From positions 124,001 to 188,000 of the forward strand of contig NZ_CAURXA010000001.1 of the NCBI RefSeq assembly GCF_963528755.1: a DNA stretch of 64,000 bases, read 5' to 3'. A program made the position numbers and the translations under genes. The stretch is from Selenomonas sp963528755. Lineage in GTDB: Bacteria; Bacillota; Negativicutes; Selenomonadales; Selenomonadaceae. This document shows, piece by piece, positions 25,116 through 33,927 of the stretch (its first letter is position 1; each line of letters opens with the position of its first letter). The notes under the pieces were generated by a model that made no database searches, was not told the DNA's origin, and saw nothing but the letters and a program-made list of their open reading frames with translations.

Positions 25116-26251
25116 AGATTTTCGGCAAAGACATCACCTTCGGTACGAAGGCGAAGATAGCAGTGACCGCGCTCGTCCTCGCTGGCTGCGCTTTCGGCGG
25201 CTACAGCTACTATGAGGCGCAGCAGGCGGAAAAGGCCATGCGGGAGTCTGCGGGCGAGACGGCGACAGCAGTGCGCATGGAGATGAAGTCCACCGTGTCG
25301 GCGACGGGCACGATCATTCCTGTCGATTCCGTCGAGGTTAGCTCGAAGATCACGGCACGCATCAAGAATGTGCTTGTCAAGGAAAACGACATCGTGACGG
25401 CGGGCGAGACGGTTGCGACGCTCGACGCCAAGTCGCTCGTGACGAAGCGCGATCAGGCACAGTTCAAGGTCACGAATGCAAAGGCGAAGTACGACCGCGA
25501 AGCCTACCTCTACAGCATCGGCGCGAATCCGCAGACGACGTTCGAGGACGCGCAGTACAACTACGATGCTGCCAAGAGTGTCCTGGAAGAGACGGAGTCC
25601 GATCTCGCTGAGACGATCATCCAGGCGCCGATCAGCGGCATCGTCGTCGGAAAGCCCAAGACGGCGGGCACGATGGCGACGGCGGGCACGGACTATCCGA
25701 CTGTCATCATGCGCATCGCCGACCTCTCGAAGAAGCAGATCATGGCGAAGGTCGATGAGACGGACATCGGCAACATCAAGGTCGGCCAGCAGGCGACGTT
25801 CACGGTCGATGCTCACTCGGGCAAGACCTTCACGGCACGCGTCTCGAAGATCAGCCAGACGGATACCGCGAACACTTGGCAGACCGTGTCCTCTTCGAGC
25901 AGTACGACGACTTCGACGGCGAGCGTTATCTACTACTATGTGACGCTCGATGTCGACGATCCCGAGAATCTGCTGCTGCCGGCCATGACGGCACGTCTTG
26001 AAATCGAGACGGCGACGAAACCCAGCGCACTCGCCGTTCCCATCGCCGCATTGAAGACGGACGCCTCGGGATCCTACGTCGTCGTTGAGATGCCCGACGG
26101 CACGAAGGAGAACCGCCCTGTCAAGACGGGCATCTACAGCGATGATTATGTGGAAATCCTCGATGGTCTCATCGAAGGCGAAACCGTATCGATTTCCTAC
26201 ACGGCGACGCAGCCACAGGTTGTGATGGGCGGCGGCCACCCGCCGATGTAA
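25112..26251 (+). CDS. macA: MacA-like periplasmic adaptor protein
   Basis: A 379-residue membrane-fusion protein linking the MacB permease to the TolC-like channel. One N-terminal membrane helix (about 12-30) anchors it. The lipoyl/barrel-sandwich halves flank a short alpha-hairpin: SATGTIIPVDSVEVSSKITA, then QAPISGIVVGKPKTAGTMAT. Beta-barrel and membrane-proximal domains follow (VDETDIGNIKVGQQATF; VPIAALKTDASGSYV). It resembles MacA/YknX adaptors that act with ABC rather than RND pumps. A Ser/Thr-rich loop (SSSSTTTSTAS) interrupts the barrel domain. Confidence 0.87.
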   Translation: MKIFGKDITFGTKAKIAVTALVLAGCAFGGYSYYEAQQAEKAMRESAGETATAVRMEMKSTVSATGTIIPVDSVEVSSKITARIKNVLVKENDIVTAGETVATLDAKSLVTKRDQAQFKVTNAKAKYDREAYLYSIGANPQTTFEDAQYNYDAAKSVLEETESDLAETIIQAPISGIVVGKPKTAGTMATAGTDYPTVIMRIADLSKKQIMAKVDETDIGNIKVGQQATFTVDAHSGKTFTARVSKISQTDTANTWQTVSSSSSTTTSTASVIYYYVTLDVDDPENLLLPAMTARLEIETATKPSALAVPIAALKTDASGSYVVVEMPDGTKENRPVKTGIYSDDYVEILDGLIEGETVSISYTATQPQVVMGGGHPPM

Positions 26252-26269
26252 GTGCGGAAAGGAACGATC

Positions 26270-27010
26270 ATGGAGCAAAAGGCGAAGGAAGAGCGAGCGG
26301 CGCAGGAAAAGGCAACGATTGAGCTTCGGGGCATCAAAAAACTCTATCCGATGGGTGATCAGATCGTCGCCGCGCTCGCGGGCGTCGATCTTACGATACG
26401 AAAGGGCGAGTTCGCCGCCCTCATGGGGCCATCCGGCTCGGGTAAGTCGACGCTCATGAACATCCTCGGCTGCCTCGACCGTCCGACGGAAGGCTCTTAC
26501 AAACTCGACGGCGAGGAGGTCGCGCACCTCTCGGATGACGCGCTCGCTCTCACGCGCAATAAGAAGATCGGCTTCGTATTTCAGAACTTCAACCTGCTCT
26601 CGAAGAGCAGCGCGGCTGAAAACGTCGCCCTGCCGCTCATCTATGCGGGCGTTGGAAGAGGCGAGCGGCGTGAGCGTGCCATGCACCTCTTGGAGGCCGT
26701 CGGTCTCGCTGACCGCGCCGACCACCAACCCAACGAGCTTTCGGGCGGACAGCGCCAGCGCGTCGCCATCGCCCGCGCCCTCGTCAACGATCCGCACATC
26801 GTCATGGCAGATGAGCCGACGGGCAACCTCGATACGAAGTCGACGCATGAGATCATGGAACTCTTCGAGAAGCTTCACGCCGCCGGGCGCACGATTATCC
26901 TCGTCACGCACGAGCCGGACATCGCCGCCTGCGCGAGTCGGCAGCTCCTCGTGCGCGACGGTCTCATCACGCGCGACGAGGGCAGGGGCGTCAAGATGGA
27001 TGTCGTATAG
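26270..27010 (+). CDS. MacB-type ABC transporter ATPase
   Basis: A 246-residue nucleotide-binding protein. Walker A GPSGSGKST, Q-loop FQNFNLL, signature LSGGQRQRVAIARAL, Walker B VMADEPTGNLD and H-loop ILVTHEP are all present, in the LolD/MacB subfamily style. ATG 26270 follows GGAAAGGAACG; a GTG at 26252 would overlap the ribosome site. Twelve bases separate it from the permease gene, so in this system the MacB ATPase and permease are separate proteins rather than fused as in E. coli. Confidence 0.93.
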   Translation: MEQKAKEERAAQEKATIELRGIKKLYPMGDQIVAALAGVDLTIRKGEFAALMGPSGSGKSTLMNILGCLDRPTEGSYKLDGEEVAHLSDDALALTRNKKIGFVFQNFNLLSKSSAAENVALPLIYAGVGRGERRERAMHLLEAVGLADRADHQPNELSGGQRQRVAIARALVNDPHIVMADEPTGNLDTKSTHEIMELFEKLHAAGRTIILVTHEPDIAACASRQLLVRDGLITRDEGRGVKMDVV

Positions 27011-27022
27011 GAGGGAAGTCGC

Positions 27023-28240
27023 TTGTTAATTTGGGAAAGCATCACCATCGCCCTGCATGAACTCTTTGCGAACAAAATGCGCTCCATCCTCACCATGCTC
27101 GGCATCATCATTGGCGTCGCCGCCGTTATCGCCATGGTCTCCATCGGCATGGGGGTCAAGAGCAACGTTGAGGACTCGATGGCGAGCCTCGGCAGCAACA
27201 TGCTCATCGTCACGCCTGGCGCGGCGAACTCGGGTGGTATTCGCGGTGCGGCAGGATCGCGCGAGACGCTCAAATACGACGATGCCGTAGCGATCAAGAA
27301 GAAGATCAAGAACATCGACTACGTTTCGCCCATCGTGCAGCGCTCCTATCAGATCGTCTACGGCAATCAGAACTGGAACACCGTCGTCATGGGCGTGACG
27401 CCCGAGTACATGGCGATTCGCTCGCTCACGCTGACGGTCGGCACCTTCATCTCGCAGGCCGACAACGACAAGCGTCAGCGCGTCGCCGTCATCGGTCCGA
27501 CCGTCGCCGCGAACCTCTTCGGCAGTGAGAACCCCATCGGCAAGAATATCCGCGTCCACAACCAGCCGTTCAAGATCATCGGCGTCCTTGCGAGCAAAGG
27601 GCAGTCCTCCATGGGGCAGGATCAGGATGATGTGGTCATCGTGCCTCTGATGACGGAGCAGGAGCGACTTCTCGGCATCACGCACATCCAGATGATCAAT
27701 CTGCAGGTCAGCGAGGCCTCGAAGATCGTCCAGGTACAGAGCGAGGTCGAAACGTTGCTGCGCCAGCGTCATCACATCCTGAATGGCAAGGAGAACGACT
27801 TCACCGTCAACAACCTCACGAGTCTCGTAGAGACGATGTCGCAGCAGACGACGATGCTGACGATCCTCCTCGGCAGCATCGCGGGCATCTCGCTCCTCGT
27901 CGGCGGCATCGGCATCATGAATATCATGATGGTCTCCGTCACGGAGCGCACGCGCGAGATCGGCATACGGAAGGCGCTCGGCGCGACCTTCGGCAACATC
28001 ATGCTGCAGTTCCTCATCGAGTCTGTCGTCATGGGCGTCGTCGGCGGCATCCTCGGTATCTGCCTCGGCTGCGCCATCTCCGTTGCCATCTCCCACCTTG
28101 GCGAATTCAAGACCGTCATCACGGCGACTCCGATCCTCGTATCCTTCTCGTTCGCCGTCGGCATCGGCCTCTTCTTTGGCATCTATCCGGCAAGGAAGGC
28201 CGCGAAGCTTGATCCGATCGACGCGCTTCGTTACGAGTAA
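27023..28240 (+). CDS. MacB-type ABC transporter permease
   Basis: A 405-residue FtsX/MacB-family membrane protein: an N-terminal helix (MRSILTMLGIIIGVAAVIAM), a large periplasmic MacB_PCD domain of about 220 residues, then three C-terminal helices containing LVGGIGIMNIMMVSVTERTR and EIGIRKALGA. It would use ATP hydrolysis by the partner ATPase as a mechanotransmitter and push substrate through MacA and the TolC-like channel. The start is TTG 27023 behind GGAGGG. Likely exports a peptide, macrolide-like drug or other toxic compound; the substrate is not visible. Confidence 0.92.
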   Translation: MLIWESITIALHELFANKMRSILTMLGIIIGVAAVIAMVSIGMGVKSNVEDSMASLGSNMLIVTPGAANSGGIRGAAGSRETLKYDDAVAIKKKIKNIDYVSPIVQRSYQIVYGNQNWNTVVMGVTPEYMAIRSLTLTVGTFISQADNDKRQRVAVIGPTVAANLFGSENPIGKNIRVHNQPFKIIGVLASKGQSSMGQDQDDVVIVPLMTEQERLLGITHIQMINLQVSEASKIVQVQSEVETLLRQRHHILNGKENDFTVNNLTSLVETMSQQTTMLTILLGSIAGISLLVGGIGIMNIMMVSVTERTREIGIRKALGATFGNIMLQFLIESVVMGVVGGILGICLGCAISVAISHLGEFKTVITATPILVSFSFAVGIGLFFGIYPARKAAKLDPIDALRYE

Positions 28241-28324
28241 AAAGTTGCTGGAAATAGGGAACTGAATAAGTTCGTTGCGGTGAGATGCGTGAAGAACTCG
28301 GTGCAGCAGCGCATAGAAGAATGG

Positions 28325-28369
28325 GGCTGTGACAAAATACGAGAGCATGTTGTCACAGCCTCTTTTTCT
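28325..28369 (+). terminator. Terminator of the TolC-MacAB operon
   Basis: Perfect 11-base arms (28325-28335 and 28350-28360) followed by a T-rich run to 28369. Confidence 0.88.
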
Positions 28370-28382
28370 TTGGAAAACACTA

Positions 28383-28411
28383 TTGACAACTTGGCGAAAA
28401 AGGTTTACATT
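28383..28411 (+). promoter_or_regulatory. Promoter of the cstA-like gene
   Basis: TTGACA at 28383-28388, a 17-base spacer and TACATT at 28406-28411. A 10-base palindrome, AAACATGTTT at 28420-28429, lies at the likely transcription start and could be an operator. Confidence 0.6.
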
Positions 28412-28518
28412 GAATCCGTAAACATGTTTCAACAATAGTCCGAATATTGCCTATATGAAGGAGAGGAGGGGCGGCACGACGGTCTATAGACTGACGGACA
28501 GAAGGAGAGTGATTTGCG

Positions 28519-29943
28519 ATGGTTACATTTTTGGTGGCATTGCTCGCTTTGATTCTGGGCTACGTCATCTACGGCAGGGTTGTCGACGTGATTTTCTCGC
28601 CTACGGACAAGCCGACGCCTGCATTGGTGCACGATGACGGTGTGGATTACATTCCTCTGCCGACGTGGAAGGTCTTCATGATCCAGCTTTTGAATATCGC
28701 TGGTCTCGGACCTATTTTCGGCGCTTTGCAGGGGGCGCTTTGGGGGCCGTGCGTCTATTTCTGGATCGTTCTCGGCACGATCTTCGCGGGCGGTGTGCAC
28801 GACTATATGTCGGGCATGATTTCTCTGCGTGAAGACGGCAAGAGCATCTCAGAGGTCGTCGGCAGTCACATGGGCAAGACGATGCTCTTCATCATGCGCA
28901 TTTTCTCAGTTGTGCTTCTCGTCCTCGTCGGCACGGTTTTCGCGACAGGACCTGCTATGCTTATTGATGGCAAGCTGTTGTCACTCGGCTCTATCGGCGC
29001 GATCAAGATCTGGCTCATCATCATCTTGATTTATTACTTCCTTGCGACACTTTTGCCGATCGATACGTTGATCGCGCGTTTCTATCCGATTTTCGGCGTC
29101 TGTCTCATCGTCATGGCGTTCGGCATCATGGGGGCGATGCTTGCGGGCGTCGGCGGTCACGTCATGCCGGAGATGGTTTTGGCGAATCTCCATCCGCAGA
29201 ATATGCCGATCTGGCCGCTGATGTTCATCACGGTCGCCTGTGGCGCTATTTCGGGGTTTCATGCCACGCAGTCGCCCATGATGGCGCGCTGCCTGAAGAA
29301 TGAGCGTCTCGCGCGCCCTGTCTTTTACGGCGCAATGGTTTCTGAGGGCTTCATCGCTCTCGTCTGGGCGGCGGCGGGCGTGACCTTCTACGAGAGCACG
29401 GGCGGCCTCGGTGCCGTGCTTTCGTCCGCGGGTCCTGGCGGCGTCGTCTACGATATCTGCGTCGGCTTCCTCGGCCCTGTCGGGGCGGCTCTCGCACTGC
29501 TTGGTGTCGTCGCCTGCCCGATTACTTCGGGCGATACGGCGTTCCGCTCGGCGCGCCTGACGATCGCTGACTGGCTCGGTCTTGATCAGAAGTCGACGAA
29601 CAAGCGTCTCGCGCTTGCCATGCCGATTCTTGGTGTCGGCGCTGTCCTCACACAGATGGATTTCTCGATCATCTGGCGCTATTTCTCATGGACGAACCAG
29701 ACGCTGGCCATGATTGTCCTGTGGACGGGATCGGTCTACCTCTATCGTACGTTCCGCGGCAAAATCTACTACATCATCGGCATGATTCCTGCGACCTTCA
29801 TGTCGGCCGTCACGGTGACGTACATCCTGCAGGCGAAGGAAGGCTTTGGCCTTTCAACGGATGTTACATATCCCGTCGGTATTGCCGCCGCTGCGCTCTT
29901 TTTATTCCTCTTTTTGCGCACGACGGTGTTGCGACATGAGTGA
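28519..29943 (+). CDS. cstA: CstA-family carbon starvation / pyruvate transporter
   Basis: A 474-residue, very hydrophobic protein of the CstA family, whose members import pyruvate or peptides. Family landmarks are LLNIAGLGPIFGALQGALWG, then GGVHDYMSGMISLREDGKSI in the first cytoplasmic loop and GFHATQSPMMARCLKNE. At this length it resembles the short CstA forms of anaerobic Firmicutes rather than the about 700-residue E. coli protein. The ATG at 28519 follows GAGAG, and a terminator lies shortly after the gene. No LytTR-type regulator lies nearby. Confidence 0.85.
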   Translation: MVTFLVALLALILGYVIYGRVVDVIFSPTDKPTPALVHDDGVDYIPLPTWKVFMIQLLNIAGLGPIFGALQGALWGPCVYFWIVLGTIFAGGVHDYMSGMISLREDGKSISEVVGSHMGKTMLFIMRIFSVVLLVLVGTVFATGPAMLIDGKLLSLGSIGAIKIWLIIILIYYFLATLLPIDTLIARFYPIFGVCLIVMAFGIMGAMLAGVGGHVMPEMVLANLHPQNMPIWPLMFITVACGAISGFHATQSPMMARCLKNERLARPVFYGAMVSEGFIALVWAAAGVTFYESTGGLGAVLSSAGPGGVVYDICVGFLGPVGAALALLGVVACPITSGDTAFRSARLTIADWLGLDQKSTNKRLALAMPILGVGAVLTQMDFSIIWRYFSWTNQTLAMIVLWTGSVYLYRTFRGKIYYIIGMIPATFMSAVTVTYILQAKEGFGLSTDVTYPVGIAAAALFLFLFLRTTVLRHE

Positions 29944-30010
29944 ATCCCTCTTCTGCCCGTGCGGCAGAGGCGGACGAGTCATGGAATGACAAGAAAGAAC
30001 AGCGAATTAG

Positions 30011-30050
30011 AAGCTGCCGAGTCACCCGAAAAGATTCGGCAGCTTTTTTT
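30011..30050 (+). terminator. Terminator after the cstA-like gene
   Basis: A stem formed by 30011-30023 and 30033-30045 with a short loop, followed by seven T residues. Confidence 0.9.
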
Positions 30051-30058
30051 GTCTGCTC

Positions 30059-30087
30059 TACACATAATGCATTTCGGGGTGTATAAT
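30059..30087 (+). promoter_or_regulatory. Promoter of kdsD
   Basis: TATAAT at 30082-30087 with TACACA at 30059-30064, 17 bases apart. It starts just downstream of the preceding terminator. Confidence 0.5.
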
Positions 30088-30138
30088 AGAGTGCAGGGTT
30101 TTAGTAAAATTGTAGGTATAGCTAAAGGAGAGCAACGA

Positions 30139-31119
30139 ATGAGACGAGATGTGATACGAGAAAAGGCGAGGGAGACGCTGGCGATGGAAGCAGCGGCGGT
30201 GAGGAAATTGATGGAGAATGTGGATGAGGAGTTCTGCCGCGCGGTTGAGTGTGTGCTTGACTGCACGGCTCGCATCATTGTCACAGGCATGGGAAAATCC
30301 GGGCATGTCGGGCGCAAGATTGCCGCGACACTTGCGAGCACGGGCACGCCTTCGTTTTTCATGCATCCGGCGGAGGCGTTTCACGGCGACCTTGGTATGG
30401 TGACGGACAAGGATGTAGTCCTGGCGATTTCCAACAGCGGCGAGGTGCAGGAAGTCGTGAAGATCCTGCCCGTCATCCATCGCATCGGTGCGACCATCAT
30501 CGCCATGACAGGTAACCGTTCTTCGCAGCTCGCCGAGTACTCAGACTACGTCGTCGATATCGGGCATGAGCCAGAGGCTTGCCCCTTGGGACTCGCGCCG
30601 ACGACGAGCACAACGGCAACGCTCGCCATGGGCGACGCCATCGCCGTCGCCGTGATGTCCGTGCGAAATTTCAAGAAGCAGGATTTCGCGCTCTTCCATC
30701 CGGGCGGCGCCCTCGGTCGACGCCTCTTGCTCAAGGTGCAGGACGTTATGCACACGGGCGAGGAAAACCCTGTCGTCTCGGGGGAGAAAACGGCGAAGGA
30801 TGCGCTCTTTGTCATGACGGAGAAGGGCTTGGGCGCCGTCTCTGTCACGAATGAAGAGGGCCAATTCATCGGGCTTCTGACCGACGGCATCATTCGCCGC
30901 GCACTTGCGAAGGACTATGCTTTCCTCGATGAGCCTGTGCACGAGATCATGTTTACCGAGCCGCTGACGATCCGTGCCGATGAACTGGCGACGGCCGCGC
31001 TATCCGTCATGGAGAAGCATGAGCCGCGCCCCGTGACGGTGCTGCCCGTCATCGACGAGAAGGGGGCGCCGGTCGGCATGATCCATCTGACCGATCTTTT
31101 GAAGCAGGGGGTGGTTTGA
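30139..31119 (+). CDS. kdsD: Arabinose-5-phosphate isomerase
   Basis: Converts ribulose-5-phosphate to arabinose-5-phosphate, the first step to Kdo for lipopolysaccharide, so it supports an outer membrane. An N-terminal SIS domain shows TGMGKSGHVGRKIAATLAST, SFFMHPAEAFHGDLGM and AISNSGEVQEVVKILP. Two CBS domains fill the C-terminal 120 residues (QDVMHTGEENPVV; VHEIMFTEPLTIRADELA). Length is 326 residues, as in KdsD/KpsF. I chose ATG 30139 with AAGGAG nine bases upstream; the frame is open further upstream but that stretch crosses the preceding terminator. No other Kdo gene is adjacent. Confidence 0.92.
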   Translation: MRRDVIREKARETLAMEAAAVRKLMENVDEEFCRAVECVLDCTARIIVTGMGKSGHVGRKIAATLASTGTPSFFMHPAEAFHGDLGMVTDKDVVLAISNSGEVQEVVKILPVIHRIGATIIAMTGNRSSQLAEYSDYVVDIGHEPEACPLGLAPTTSTTATLAMGDAIAVAVMSVRNFKKQDFALFHPGGALGRRLLLKVQDVMHTGEENPVVSGEKTAKDALFVMTEKGLGAVSVTNEEGQFIGLLTDGIIRRALAKDYAFLDEPVHEIMFTEPLTIRADELATAALSVMEKHEPRPVTVLPVIDEKGAPVGMIHLTDLLKQGVV

Positions 31120-31267
31120 GCCGCATTCTGCCGTTGGGAATGGATGTGCCATGTAGCGTCGCAGCGTGTCGTCGCTATGTTGAGAGAATGGGTTCAGCGC
31201 GGGAGAATTTTGCGATAAATCTAGGATATGATAAGTTCCGTCTATGATAATATTTCTAAGAAATCAC

Positions 31268-31296
31268 TAGACAAACGAGCAAAAAAATTATACAAT
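31268..31296 (+). promoter_or_regulatory. Promoter of sucCD
   Basis: TAGACA at 31268-31273, a 17-base A-rich spacer and TACAAT at 31291-31296, about 75 bases before sucC. Confidence 0.6.
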
Positions 31297-31369
31297 ATAG
31301 TTGTTTATGGGATGAAATCAGAGGAAGTAATATCCTCGTCCCGAGAACCATCAACAGGGAGGCATGGTT

Positions 31370-32560
31370 ATGAATATTCATGAGTACCAGTCCAAGCAAG
31401 TCCTGCGGGAATTCGGCGTCAATGTGCCGAACGGCCTGCCGGCGTTCAGCGTGGAAGAGGCGGTCGAGAACGCGAAGAAACTCGGCGCCGCTGTCACGGT
31501 CGTTAAGGCGCAGATCCACGCGGGTGGCCGCGGCAAGGCGGGCGGCGTCAAGATTGCCAAGTCCGTTGAAGAGGTCGAAGGCTACGCGAAGGAGCTGCTT
31601 GGCAAGGTTCTCGTCACGCATCAGACGGGTCCTGAGGGCAAGAAGGTCGGTCGCCTCCTGATTGAAGAAGGCTCGAATATCAAAAAGGAATACTACCTGA
31701 GCTTTGTCGTTGACCGCGCCACGGCGAGGATCGTCATGATGGGTTCCGAGGAAGGCGGCGTTGAGATCGAGAAGGTCGCTGCCGAAACTCCGGAAAAGAT
31801 CATCAAGGAATATATCGATCCGGTCATCGGACTTGCTCCGTTCCAGGCGACGCGCATGGCGTATGCCATCAATATCCCGGCTCCTGCGATTCGCAAGGCG
31901 GCGGCTCTGATGGAGAAGCTTTACAATGCGTTCATCGGCAAGGACTGCTCGCAGGTTGAGATCAATCCGCTTGTCGTCACGGCCGAGGATGATGTGATCT
32001 GCCTCGATGCGAAGCTGAACTTTGACGACAGCGCACTGTTCCGTCATCCCGACATTGTCGAGCTGCGCGATGAGACGGAAGAGGATCCGAAGGAGCGCGA
32101 AGCTGCGGCTGCCGGCCTCAACTACGTCAACCTCGGCGGTGATGTCGCATGCATGGTCAACGGCGCAGGTCTTGCTATGGCTACGGTCGACATCATCAAA
32201 CATTACGGCGGTGAGCCTGCCAACTTCCTCGATGTCGGTGGCGACTCTGAGCCTGAGAAGATCGCTAAGGCGTTCAACATCATGCTCGAAGGCGGCCAGG
32301 CGAAGGGCATCTTCGTCAACATCTTTGGTGGCATCAATCGCTGCGACAACATCGCGAACGGCATCATCGAGGCCGCGAAGATCATCTCCAAGGACGGCAA
32401 ATCCCTCCCGGTTCCTGTCGTTGTCCGTCTTGAGGGCACGAAGGTCGAAGAAGGCCGCGAGATCCTGAAGAACACGCCGATTGCCAACGTCTTCCCCGCA
32501 CCCACGATGGAGGGCGGCGCCGAGCAGATTGTCAAACTCGTTGCTGAGGCGAAGGCTTAA
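31370..32560 (+). CDS. sucC: Succinyl-CoA ligase, beta subunit
   Basis: The nucleotide- and succinate-binding subunit, interconverting succinyl-CoA + ADP/GDP + Pi and succinate + CoA + NTP. An ATP-grasp fold opens with MNIHEYQSKQVLREFGVNVP and KAQIHAGGRGKAGGVK; the C-terminal CoA-ligase part has LNYVNLGGDVACMVNGAGLA and GIFVNIFGGINRCDNIANG. The chosen ATG 31370 lies at good distance from GGGAGG; ATG 31364 is only one base from it. sucD follows after 21 bases. In a fermentative anaerobe this step probably serves the succinate/propionate branch rather than a full cycle (inference). Confidence 0.95.
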   Translation: MNIHEYQSKQVLREFGVNVPNGLPAFSVEEAVENAKKLGAAVTVVKAQIHAGGRGKAGGVKIAKSVEEVEGYAKELLGKVLVTHQTGPEGKKVGRLLIEEGSNIKKEYYLSFVVDRATARIVMMGSEEGGVEIEKVAAETPEKIIKEYIDPVIGLAPFQATRMAYAINIPAPAIRKAAALMEKLYNAFIGKDCSQVEINPLVVTAEDDVICLDAKLNFDDSALFRHPDIVELRDETEEDPKEREAAAAGLNYVNLGGDVACMVNGAGLAMATVDIIKHYGGEPANFLDVGGDSEPEKIAKAFNIMLEGGQAKGIFVNIFGGINRCDNIANGIIEAAKIISKDGKSLPVPVVVRLEGTKVEEGREILKNTPIANVFPAPTMEGGAEQIVKLVAEAKA

Positions 32561-32581
32561 ATCGAAAGGGAGGTCAAACAC

Positions 32582-33487
32582 ATGTCAGTTTTGATTGATA
32601 AAGATACAAAGGTTATTGTGCAGGGCATCACGGGCAAAGCGGCGACGTTCCACACGAAGCAGATGCTCGACTATGGCACGAAGATCGTTGCAGGCGTAAC
32701 GCCGGGCAAGGCGGGTCAGAAGGTCGAGGGCGTTCCCGTGTTCAATACGGTTGCGGATGCTGTGAAGGCTACGGGCGCGACGGCTTCAGTCGTCTATGTT
32801 CCCCCTCGTTTTGCGGCGGACAGCATCATGGAAGCGGTTGATGCCGATCTCGATCTCGTCGTCTGCATCACGGAGCATATCCCTGTCCTCGACATGGTGA
32901 AGGTGCGCCGTTACATGGAAGGCAGGAAGACGCGTCTCGTCGGCCCGAATTGCCCAGGCCTTTTGACGTCCAAGCAGTCGAAGCTCGGCATCACGCCGGC
33001 TACGGTCAGCAAGCCCGGTCATGTCGGCGTCATCTCGCGCTCCGGTACCTTGACGTACGAGGCTGCCTTCCAGCTCACGAACGCTGGTATCGGTCAGACG
33101 ACGACGGTCGGCATCGGCGGCGACCCCGTCAAGGGCACGGACTTCATCGACGCTCTGCAGCTCTTCAAGGATGATCCCGAAACGTTGGCCGTTCTGATGA
33201 TCGGTGAGATCGGCGGCACGGCGGAAGAGGATGCTGCGAAGTGGATTCAGGAGAACATGAAGGACAAGCCAGTTTCTGCCTTCATCGCAGGTCGTCAGGC
33301 GCCTCCGGGCAAGCGCATGGGTCATGCTGGCGCGATCATCTCGGGTGGCAAGGGCACGGCGGCTGACAAGGTCGCGGCTCTGAACGCTGCGGGCATTCCT
33401 GTTGCCGATACGGTCGCTCACATCGGTGAGACGATGGTCAAGCTCCTCAAGGAGAAGGGTCTCTTCGAGAAGTGCCACACCTGCTGA
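32582..33487 (+). CDS. sucD: Succinyl-CoA ligase, alpha subunit
   Basis: The CoA-binding and phosphohistidine-carrying partner of SucC, 301 residues. It begins with an N-terminal CoA-binding Rossmann domain (VQGITGKAATFHTKQMLDYG) and continues with GPNCPGLLTSKQSKLGITP and SRSGTLTYEAAFQLT. The active-site His lies in the segment KRMGHAGAIISGGKGTA. GGGAGG lies upstream of ATG 32582. It forms a two-gene operon with sucC and is closed by a terminator. Confidence 0.95.
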   Translation: MSVLIDKDTKVIVQGITGKAATFHTKQMLDYGTKIVAGVTPGKAGQKVEGVPVFNTVADAVKATGATASVVYVPPRFAADSIMEAVDADLDLVVCITEHIPVLDMVKVRRYMEGRKTRLVGPNCPGLLTSKQSKLGITPATVSKPGHVGVISRSGTLTYEAAFQLTNAGIGQTTTVGIGGDPVKGTDFIDALQLFKDDPETLAVLMIGEIGGTAEEDAAKWIQENMKDKPVSAFIAGRQAPPGKRMGHAGAIISGGKGTAADKVAALNAAGIPVADTVAHIGETMVKLLKEKGLFEKCHTC

Positions 33488-33569
33488 TTTCCAGCGAGAT
33501 GAAGAAGTGCTGATGGGAGGAAGCTGCCCAAGTTTGCGCAGCTGGATGTATCCGTGCTTCCTAAATAGC

Positions 33570-33606
33570 GAGAAGCCACTGCGATCTGCGGTGGCTTCTT
33601 CTTTTA
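33570..33606 (+). terminator. Terminator after sucCD
   Basis: Nine-base arms at 33571-33579 and 33591-33599, loop of eleven, then a T-rich run. Confidence 0.82.
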
Positions 33607-33699
33607 CTTTGAGAAAAGAAGCGTCACATGTGATAAATCTGTCCACATGCGGCGCTTTGAGATTTTTGGACTGCTCCTCAAAATACGGACAGTGAATAA

Positions 33700-33743
33700 G
33701 AATCCCTCCTGTTATAGAATAAGAACTACAACAGGAGGGATTC
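33700..33743 (+). promoter_or_regulatory. Hairpin sequestering the ribosome site of an IS orf remnant
   Basis: Perfect 14-base arms (33700-33713 and 33730-33743). The right arm contains AGGAGGGA, the ribosome site for ATG 33747. If transcription enters from upstream the hairpin forms and hides the site, a known device by which insertion sequences avoid expression from neighbouring promoters. Confidence 0.55.
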
Positions 33744-33746
33744 GTT

Positions 33747-33917
33747 ATGCCAAGACAATATACAAAAACTGAGCAACTATCCGATGAAATCTTCCGTCTC
33801 AAGGCAGAAGGAAAAACACATCCATATACCAGGAGGGAACGATGGAAGCCCTGCGCAAATTCATCGGCGAAATTCCTTACGATGATGAATTTGCGCTCGA
33901 TGTGTCGTGCGATATGA
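33747..33917 (+). pseudogene. IS3-type transposase OrfA, N-terminal remnant
   Basis: The first 25 codons (MPRQYTKTEQLSDEIF, then RLKAEGKTH) match the start of small HTH OrfA proteins of IS3-like elements, in which REIAEHFGL-type residues would follow. Here the sequence departs at about 33822 into unrelated codons and stops at 33915-33917. No transposase core or right inverted repeat is visible. The about 440-base gap between sucD and the exporter gene thus holds a terminator, this hairpin and IS debris. A second small reading frame (33842-33940) with its own AGGAGGG has no recognisable product. Confidence 0.55.
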
Positions 33918-33927
33918 CATCGCGCTG

